A stretch of 9,106 nucleotides of DNA from Atopobium sp. UBA6362 (GTDB lineage: Bacteria; Actinomycetota; Coriobacteriia; Coriobacteriales; Atopobiaceae): NCBI GenBank assembly GCA_002440065.1, contig DJRK01000046.1, positions 1 through 9,106 of the forward strand. Reading direction: 5' to 3'. This document shows, one piece after another, positions 4,432 to 9,106 of this stretch (within the stretch, counting starts at the first letter, position 1; each line of letters opens with the position of its first letter). The notes beneath the pieces were generated by a model. It saw only the letters and a list, made by a program, of their open reading frames with translations. It did no database searches and was not told where the DNA came from. Both the position numbers and the translations under genes were made by a program.

Positions 4432-7266
4432 CTAGCGGTACTGCGCCAGGACCTCGCGCAGGCGCTCGACGCTGATGGGCTTGGCGATGTGGTCGTTCAT
4501 CCCGGCCTCGCGCGCCGCCCGCACGTCTTCCAGGAAGGCGTTGGCCGTCATGGCGACGATGGGGATGCCGGCGGCGTCGCGCCGGTCGCTGCGCCGGATG
4601 GCGCGGGATGCCTCGTAGCCGTCCATCTTTGGCATCATGATGTCCATGAGGATCGCGTCGAACGTCCCGGCCGGCTTGGAGCGGAACGCCTCGACCGCCT
4701 CCTCGCCGTTCGCGACGCGCGTCACCTCCGCGCCCTCGTTGCGCAGCAGCTCACGGGCGATCTCGGCGTTGAGCTCGTTGTCCTCCGCCAGTAGGATGCT
4801 CATCCCCTCGATCGAGAGGCCCTTGGGCGCGGGGAGCTTCGCGCGGTGAGCGGCCGGGTCGCGGTCGATTTCGAACGGCAGCGTCAGGATAAAGGTGGAC
4901 CCCACGCCGAGCTCGCTTTGGACCTCGATCGTGCCGCCCATCGCCTCGGTCAGCGCCTTCACGATGGGCATGCCCATGCCGGTTCCCTGGTAGGTGCTTC
5001 GCGCGTCGGTGCCCGCCTGGGCGAACGGCTCGAAGATGTGCTTCAGGAACTCCTTGCTCATGCCGATGCCCGTGTCCTCGATGACGAACCGGTACGTGAC
5101 CCGGTCCCCGTCTATGTCCACGATGCTTTCCGAGCAGCTCACGCTCCCGCCCGGCTTGTTGTACTTCACGCAGTTGTCGACGATGTTCAAGACGACCTGC
5201 CGCACGTGGGTGGGGCTGCCGTAGACGTCGGGGAACCTCAGGTTCTCGCCGCCGTCGGTCTGGACGGTCACGCCATGGTCGGCCGCTCGGATGCTTCCTA
5301 GCACGAACGCGTCGTGAAAGAGCTCCGTGAGGTTGAATGATTTATGCTCGAGCACGATGGCCCGGTCCTCGATCTTGCTCATCTCGAGGATGTCGTTTAT
5401 GAGCGTGAGCAGGTGGTCGGCCGCGACCTTGGCCTTGGCGCGGTTCTTGCTCGTGAGCTCGGCGTCGCCCGCGTGGAGGTCGTTGACCTCGATAAGCCCG
5501 ATGATGCCGTTCAGGGGCGTGCGGATGTCGTGGCTCATGCGCGAGAGGAACGCCGACTTCGCCGCGCTCGCCGCAACGGCCTTGGCCTGCGCGTCGCGCG
5601 CACGCCTGAGCGAGCGGGCGAGCACGGCCACAACGGCGCCAAGAAGGGCGACGATGCCCACGGCAAGCGGCGTCTGATAGGTATGGAGGAACTTGGCGAG
5701 GTCGGACTGCCCACCGGTATACGAGTAGCGCGAGTAGTTCCCGGCGACGATCTTCTCGCCGGCGTTCGCGATCGCCTTGTTCATGATGCCCAGCAGCTCG
5801 GGGCTGCCCTGCCTCATCCAGCACGCGAGTTCGATGCCCTCCGGGAGCTCGGCGGTCTTGAGGCCCGTGAGGTCGGTCTCGTCGCGCAGGGTGTCGAGGG
5901 CGTTCGCGGGGATGATGACGCACGAGGCGTCGCCCCTCTTCACGGCGCCGACGCATGCCGCCGCGTCGGCGTGGCGCTGGACCTGGGCCTGCGGGTAGCG
6001 CACCGAGACGAGGTTCGCGTTAAAGAGCGACGAGGGGCAGGTCGCGATCGACCCGAGGGCGCCCTGGAGGTCGTCGCCCGCGTAGACGGCGATGAGCGAG
6101 GTGGAGCACAGCGTGGAGGACTGAGCGCTGTTGTCCTGCTCGGCAAGCCAGTAATCCTTGGCCACGGGCATGGCGGCGTCGATCTCGCCGGACTGGAGCG
6201 CCTTCTCCATGTCGTCGTTCGAGGAATAGGCCCGCGTGCTCACCGTCGCCCCGAAGCGCGACTCGAGCTCGTCCGCGACCGCCGTGAGGGAGCCGTCGAG
6301 CTCGCCGTCCGCCCCCTTGTCCGAGAAAGGGAGGACGCCGGAGAGGTAGCCCAAGGTGATCTGCCCGCCGCGGGCGTCGAGCCACGCGCCCTCCTTGGCG
6401 GTCAGGCTCGAGGAACCGCTGCCGTCCGTCGAGTAGTGCGTCTTGACCTCGTCGTTGTAGCGCGGGTTGGTACTGCGCAGCGACGTCATCGCCTCGTTGA
6501 TCTGGTCCATGAGGCCCTGGCGCGACTTGGGCACGACGAAGTAATAGTTGCTCTCGCCCACGCTGAACATCGGCATCGCGTCGCCCGAGGAGAGCGTGTC
6601 GTTCATGATGATGGCGTCGACCTCGTCGTCCGCGAGCGCCGAGAAGAGCTCGTTGCCGGTCGCGTAGTAGCGGTAGTCGCAGGTCACGCCCTTGTCGGCG
6701 ATCCACTGCTGGCCCACCTCGGTCTGCATGACGCCCTGGTTGCAGCCTATGGTGAGGCCGTTCAGGGCGTTGGGGTCGCCCGTAGCGAGGTCGGCGCGGC
6801 CGGGCTTGGCGTAGATGTAGTAGTGCTCGGTGCCCTCGGGGTTCGAGGAGAACAGCAGCTTCTGTGCGCGCTCCTCGGTGTAGGAGATGTTGGGCATGAG
6901 GTCGATCTCGCCGGCCTCGAGCTTGTCCATGAGCTCCGAGAACGTGCCCGTCACGTATTCATAGCGCCATGCGGGGGCGTAGTAGGAGAGCGTCTGGAGG
7001 TACTCGTAGCCCCAACCGCTCTGGTACTCGCCGGGCGTGCCGCTCTGGAAGCCCTGGTTGTCGAGCAGCCAGCCCACTTTGACGGTCTGGGCGCCCGTTT
7101 GGTCCTGCGCTGCTGAAGGGGCTTGGGAGTTCGTGCTGTCGGCGGGCTGCCCGTAGGCGCGCGACGATGCGGGGAGCGCCGCCAGCGCGGCGGCGAGGGC
7201 AAGGGTCGCGACCAGGGCGGTCGCGACGCGGGTACGGCGGCGATGTGGGCGAGCGGATGGATCCAA
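4432..7266 (-). CDS. membrane hybrid sensor histidine kinase with two periplasmic solute-binding domains
   Basis: The product has 944 residues and an EvgS/BvgS-like layout. In order: a signal peptide (basic RPHRRRTR, hydrophobic VATALVATLALAAALAAL, likely cleavage near Ala37); a first family-3 type solute-binding domain (about 61-280, with LEAGEIDLMPNISYTEER); a second one (about 302-515, LQSGEIDAAMP); one membrane helix (about 533-551); a kinase core with phosphoacceptor His579 in SRMSHDIRTPLNGI, Asn698 (NIVDNCVKYN), DTGIGM at 731 and GTGMGM at 761; and a receiver with Glu828/Asp829, Asp874 (ILMDIMMPKMDG) and Lys929. It should bind a small extracellular ligand and start an internal phosphorelay; the ligand is unknown. 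The start is a TTG with AGGA six to eight bases upstream; no ATG or GTG lies before the signal peptide and the next Met is residue 113. The output domain is absent, so an HPt and a regulator must act elsewhere. Confidence 0.92.
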   Translation of the reverse strand: MDPSARPHRRRTRVATALVATLALAAALAALPASSRAYGQPADSTNSQAPSAAQDQTGAQTVKVGWLLDNQGFQSGTPGEYQSGWGYEYLQTLSYYAPAWRYEYVTGTFSELMDKLEAGEIDLMPNISYTEERAQKLLFSSNPEGTEHYYIYAKPGRADLATGDPNALNGLTIGCNQGVMQTEVGQQWIADKGVTCDYRYYATGNELFSALADDEVDAIIMNDTLSSGDAMPMFSVGESNYYFVVPKSRQGLMDQINEAMTSLRSTNPRYNDEVKTHYSTDGSGSSSLTAKEGAWLDARGGQITLGYLSGVLPFSDKGADGELDGSLTAVADELESRFGATVSTRAYSSNDDMEKALQSGEIDAAMPVAKDYWLAEQDNSAQSSTLCSTSLIAVYAGDDLQGALGSIATCPSSLFNANLVSVRYPQAQVQRHADAAACVGAVKRGDASCVIIPANALDTLRDETDLTGLKTAELPEGIELACWMRQGSPELLGIMNKAIANAGEKIVAGNYSRYSYTGGQSDLAKFLHTYQTPLAVGIVALLGAVVAVLARSLRRARDAQAKAVAASAAKSAFLSRMSHDIRTPLNGIIGLIEVNDLHAGDAELTSKNRAKAKVAADHLLTLINDILEMSKIEDRAIVLEHKSFNLTELFHDAFVLGSIRAADHGVTVQTDGGENLRFPDVYGSPTHVRQVVLNIVDNCVKYNKPGGSVSCSESIVDIDGDRVTYRFVIEDTGIGMSKEFLKHIFEPFAQAGTDARSTYQGTGMGMPIVKALTEAMGGTIEVQSELGVGSTFILTLPFEIDRDPAAHRAKLPAPKGLSIEGMSILLAEDNELNAEIARELLRNEGAEVTRVANGEEAVEAFRSKPAGTFDAILMDIMMPKMDGYEASRAIRRSDRRDAAGIPIVAMTANAFLEDVRAAREAGMNDHIAKPISVERLREVLAQYR

Positions 7267-7445
7267 GGCGGTTCCTCGTGCGTTGGCTCAGGTGCGGGGG
7301 CGACCTATAAAAAATAGCACTAAGAGAGCGGGTTCTAGCTGGGCGTTCGATTGTCTTGGCGGGCGGGTTTGCCGAGGGGCGGGCGATCGCGTTCGCGGCG
7401 GCTCCTATCGGGGGCGGCCCGTTGCGTTCGCCGCGGCGCGTCGCT
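7267..7445. other. intergenic region upstream of the membrane kinase
   Basis: The 179 bases between the GGDEF gene stop and the kinase start are very GC-rich except for an A/T island at 7306-7316. On the - strand this reads TATTTTTTATAG and is the best place for a kinase -10 (TATTTT, complement of 7311-7316, or TTATAG, complement of 7305-7310), but neither has a recognisable -35. GC-only palindromes next to the GGDEF stop lack a U-run, so I call no terminator. Confidence 0.35.
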
Positions 7446-8327
7446 TTAGTCGTCTATGATCGCGTAGTTGTTCTTGCCGGCCGTCTTGATGCCGTACATG
7501 GCGCGGTCGGCGTGACGGATGAGCTTCTCGGCCTCCACGCGCTCGGCCACGGGCTTGTAGTGCGCGCCGACGCTCACCGTGATGGCGAGCTCGCTGGAAG
7601 CCACGAGCTCGAGGACCTTCTGCAGGCGGCGCTCGAGCTCCTCGCGCGTGATGCCCTTGAGCGCGACGAAGAACTCGTCGCCGCCGTAACGGGCCACGAT
7701 ATCGTCCGCGCCGGGTGCGATTCCCTTCTTGAGGTGGGCCGCCGCGGTCTGGAGCACCTCGTCGCCCTTGAGGTGGCCGTAGACGTCGTTGACGCGCTTG
7801 AAGTCGTCGATGTCGACCATCGCCACGCTGAGGGACGCCCCGTCGTGGGCCGCGCGATTCACGAGGACGGGCAGGCGCTCGTCGAGGTAACGGCGGTTGG
7901 AGAGCTGCGTGAGGGCGTCGGTGTAGACCTTGTGGTTGTAGTTCGTGATGCGATCCACGAAGTCGTTGTTGCCAAAGGCGGAGAGAAGCACGTTGTCGTT
8001 CGAGGCAGTGACGACCTCGAGGACGAATTTGCGGCCCTCCACGAGGACGGGCTGGGCAACCACGTGGTAGATGTCCTGGTCGATGAACTCGAACTTGGAG
8101 TAGCGGGCCTCGTCGATGAAGCAGCGGGAGGAGACGCAGTTCTCGCAGCGACCGGTCTTGTTCCACACGTGGTAGCAGCCGTCGGCCTGGGCGGTGAACT
8201 TACCGTCGTGGAGGTTGTAGACGACCATGTTGATGGGGTCGACGAGGCGCACGACGTCGAAGAGCTCGGACGTCGATGATATGAGCTTCTCGAGCTGCTC
8301 TTTTGTGAAGGAAATCTCGTGCGCCAT
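7446..8327 (-). CDS. GGDEF diguanylate cyclase with N-terminal Cys-cluster sensor domain
   Basis: The product has 293 residues and would make cyclic di-GMP from two GTP. The N-terminal ~110 residues are PAS-like (FDVVRLVDPINMVVYNL ... ILEVV-type ending) and carry a four-Cys cluster at 51, 61, 64 and 69 (C...GRCENCVSSRC), suited to bind a metal, Fe-S cluster or act as a redox switch. A linker (about 120-135) leads to the GGDEF domain (about 136-293) with metal ligand Asp172 (MVDIDDFKRVND) and the intact active site RYGGDEF at 213-219. The product-inhibition site, RxxD five residues before GGDEF, reads GADD, so its Arg is missing and feedback inhibition is probably weak. ATG 8327 is chosen (GGGAG four bases upstream); the frame is open to a TTG at 8360 with no better signal. 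No membrane segment is seen. It lies upstream of two kinases on the same strand, but the 179-base gap suggests a separate transcript. Confidence 0.9.
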   Translation of the reverse strand: MAHEISFTKEQLEKLISSTSELFDVVRLVDPINMVVYNLHDGKFTAQADGCYHVWNKTGRCENCVSSRCFIDEARYSKFEFIDQDIYHVVAQPVLVEGRKFVLEVVTASNDNVLLSAFGNNDFVDRITNYNHKVYTDALTQLSNRRYLDERLPVLVNRAAHDGASLSVAMVDIDDFKRVNDVYGHLKGDEVLQTAAAHLKKGIAPGADDIVARYGGDEFFVALKGITREELERRLQKVLELVASSELAITVSVGAHYKPVAERVEAEKLIRHADRAMYGIKTAGKNNYAIIDD

Positions 8328-8535
8328 GGTGCTCCCGTGCTCTCCGCGGTAAATGGTCAAGTAATGGCAGCGTACCCGCGTGGGAGGGGGTATGGAACGG
8401 GGAATTCCGCGGACGGTGCTCAGGGGAGGGGGATGGCCGAGAGCGGACCATGCCCACCCGTTGGGAATTTTTGGGTTTGCCCAGCTGGGCGTTGCGGGGA
8501 AGGACGGGTGGGTATGGTCGATTTTGGGCGAGGCG
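8328..8535. other. intergenic region between GGDEF gene and lipoprotein gene
   Basis: These 208 bases hold no gene I can support. The main content is a nested inverted repeat at 8446-8519. On the - strand, TACGCT (complement of 8369-8374) fits the TAnnnT form of an actinobacterial -10 and would leave a leader of about 35 bases before the GGDEF start; the region where a -35 should be (TTCCAT) is weak. I compared the leader with the cyclic-di-GMP riboswitch consensus and found no match. Confidence 0.35.
8446..8519. repeat. nested inverted repeat (16-bp outer stem, 12-bp inner palindrome)
   Basis: GACCATGCCCACCCGT (8446-8461) pairs with ACGGGTGGGTATGGTC (8504-8519) over 16 positions; 15 are Watson-Crick and the remaining one (G8452 with T8513) is a G-U wobble in the + strand RNA. 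The enclosed 42 bases contain the perfect palindrome GCCCAGCTGGGC (8479-8490). No U-run follows on either strand. It could be a cruciform-forming extragenic repeat, a structured leader of the GGDEF transcript or a protein-binding site. Confidence 0.6.
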
Positions 8536-8970
8536 TTATTGGTGGGCCCGCTCGAGCTCGCGGACGTCGCCGTTCCCGTGGTCGACCTTCACGGTCTCGA
8601 CGGCCGAGACGTCGCCGCCCTCGAGCCTGAACTCGGTGAGCACGAGGTCCATGGTCTGGGGACCGTCTTGGGATTTGAGCCGCACGGTGAGCGTGGAGCC
8701 GTCGCGGGCAACGGACTCGATCTGCGCCCCGGGGACGGAACCGCCCGCGAGCTGCAGCTGGATAAAACCGTCGCGGGGTGCCCAGGCCTCTCCGGGCATG
8801 GCGACGACGGCCCCGCCGGATACCTGCGCGGTGAGCACGGCGAGGGAATCGTCCTGGGTCGCGGTCCAGCTCTCGGCCGGGACCTCGCCCGAGCGCCCGC
8901 ACCCGCCCGCGCAAACGGCGCCCGCCGCGCAGACGGCGCCCGCGATGAACGACCTTCTCGTCAAGCCCAT
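8536..8970 (-). CDS. small Tat-exported lipoprotein of unknown function
   Basis: The product has 144 residues. The N-terminus MGLTRRSFIAGAVCAAGAVCAGGC has a twin-arginine motif (T-R-R-S-F-I, Arg5-Arg6), a hydrophobic stretch rich in Ala, Gly and Val, and a lipobox-like AGGC whose Cys24 would be lipidated. It should therefore be exported by Tat and anchored outside the membrane. ATG 8970 is chosen because GGAGG lies five bases upstream and the signal then starts at residue 1; the frame is open to 9045 only through repeat sequence. The mature part, about 120 residues, alternates short hydrophobic and polar runs (SLAVLTAQV, GFIQLQLAGG, STLTVRLKS, TMDLVLTEFRL), suggesting a small beta-sandwich. 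There are no Cys after the lipobox and no recognisable catalytic motif. I cannot assign a family. Ala at the -3 lipobox position is less common than Leu, so lipidation is likely but not certain. Confidence 0.75.
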   Translation of the reverse strand: MGLTRRSFIAGAVCAAGAVCAGGCGRSGEVPAESWTATQDDSLAVLTAQVSGGAVVAMPGEAWAPRDGFIQLQLAGGSVPGAQIESVARDGSTLTVRLKSQDGPQTMDLVLTEFRLEGGDVSAVETVKVDHGNGDVRELERAHQ

Positions 8971-8993
8971 GCCCGCCTCCGCCGCAAAAATCG

Positions 8994-9077
8994 GGGGACA
9001 GGTTCGAAAAGCTTCCAAATGGAAGGAAAACGGACCTGTCCCCAAAAGCTTCCAAATGACAAAATTTGGGGACAGGT
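8994..9077. repeat. interleaved REP-like hairpins with a shared middle arm
   Basis: GGGGACAGGT (8994-9003) is complementary to ACCTGTCCCC (9034-9043). The same middle arm, extended to ACCTGTCCCCAAA (9034-9046), is also complementary to TTTGGGGACAGGT (9065-9077), so only one of the two hairpins can form at once. A direct repeat AAAAGCTTCCAAATG occurs at 9007-9021 and 9044-9058, and the first loop contains a minor stem CTTCC/GGAAG (9012-9016 and 9021-9025). Palindromes of the GGGGACAGGT type are typical of REP elements associated with Y1-family transposases; that link is recalled from general knowledge and is not shown here. The block lies upstream of the lipoprotein start, so it may overlap its promoter or leader. 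Confidence 0.65.
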
Positions 9078-9084
9078 TCGAAAA

Positions 9085-9100
9085 TTACTCATTTGAGTAA
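9085..9100 (-). repeat. 7-bp palindrome with T-runs at the right edge
   Basis: TTACTCA (9085-9091) and TGAGTAA (9094-9100) are perfect complements around two bases. On the - strand the stem is followed by TTTTCG and preceded by a T-run, so it could be a weak intrinsic terminator of a gene to the right of the window, or the end of the repeat element at 8994-9077. The stem is AT-rich and short. Confidence 0.4.
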
Positions 9101-9106
9101 AAAACG

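Noticed and set aside
5344..7116. Long + strand open frame (about 590 codons) antisense to the membrane kinase
   Set aside because: Same shadow effect; the - strand frame carries the signal peptide, solute-binding domains and kinase.
8328..8520. Cyclic-di-GMP (GEMM) riboswitch upstream of the GGDEF gene, suggested by GGGCAAACC on the - strand
   Set aside because: Only that short string fits; the rest of the conserved core and the second helix are not present.

Overview
The window is GC-rich DNA, mostly tightly packed, with strong C/G at third codon positions. The layout and gene types fit a gut Actinomycetota of the class Coriobacteriia (Collinsella/Olsenella/Eggerthella-like): an ACGX-repeat peptide cassette, large hybrid sensor kinases with solute-binding sensor domains, a GGDEF protein and a Tat lipoprotein. 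The taxonomic assignment is an inference from gene content and base composition; no rRNA or other marker gene is present.

Left part, + strand (1-2122). A possible 3' end of an upstream gene (3-122) is followed by a three-gene cassette: a short Cys-rich peptide with eight Ala-Cys-Gly motifs (209-463), a flavin-oxidase-like protein fused to a two-cluster ferredoxin (480-1094), and the 5' end of a radical SAM gene (1128-1346) that keeps its Fe-S binding motif but has lost almost all of its barrel and any SPASM domain. This looks like the predicted 'ACGX' peptide-modification system with its maturase broken in place. The broken gene runs into trmO (1343-2122), a tRNA methyltransferase gene that seems to have its own leaderless-type promoter.

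Right part, - strand (2119-8970). Two hybrid histidine kinases with paralogous kinase and receiver modules lie in tandem: a PAS-type one without membrane segments (2119-4113) and a membrane-bound one with two periplasmic solute-binding domains (4432-7266, TTG start). Upstream of them are a diguanylate cyclase with an N-terminal cysteine cluster (7446-8327) and a small Tat lipoprotein of unknown function (8536-8970). The block reads as a sensory island of extracellular ligand sensing, phosphorelay and c-di-GMP signalling. No HPt protein, separate response regulator or DNA-binding output is present, so the outputs must be encoded elsewhere.

Intergenic structure. Three gaps carry strong palindromes: 4171-4431 (18-bp direct repeats, a 29-bp imperfect inverted repeat and a perfect 15-bp-arm hairpin touching a stop codon), 8446-8519 (nested inverted repeats), and 8994-9100 (interleaved hairpins with a shared middle arm). 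They resemble REP/MITE-type extragenic repeats and are the least explained part of the window, along with the broken peptide cassette.
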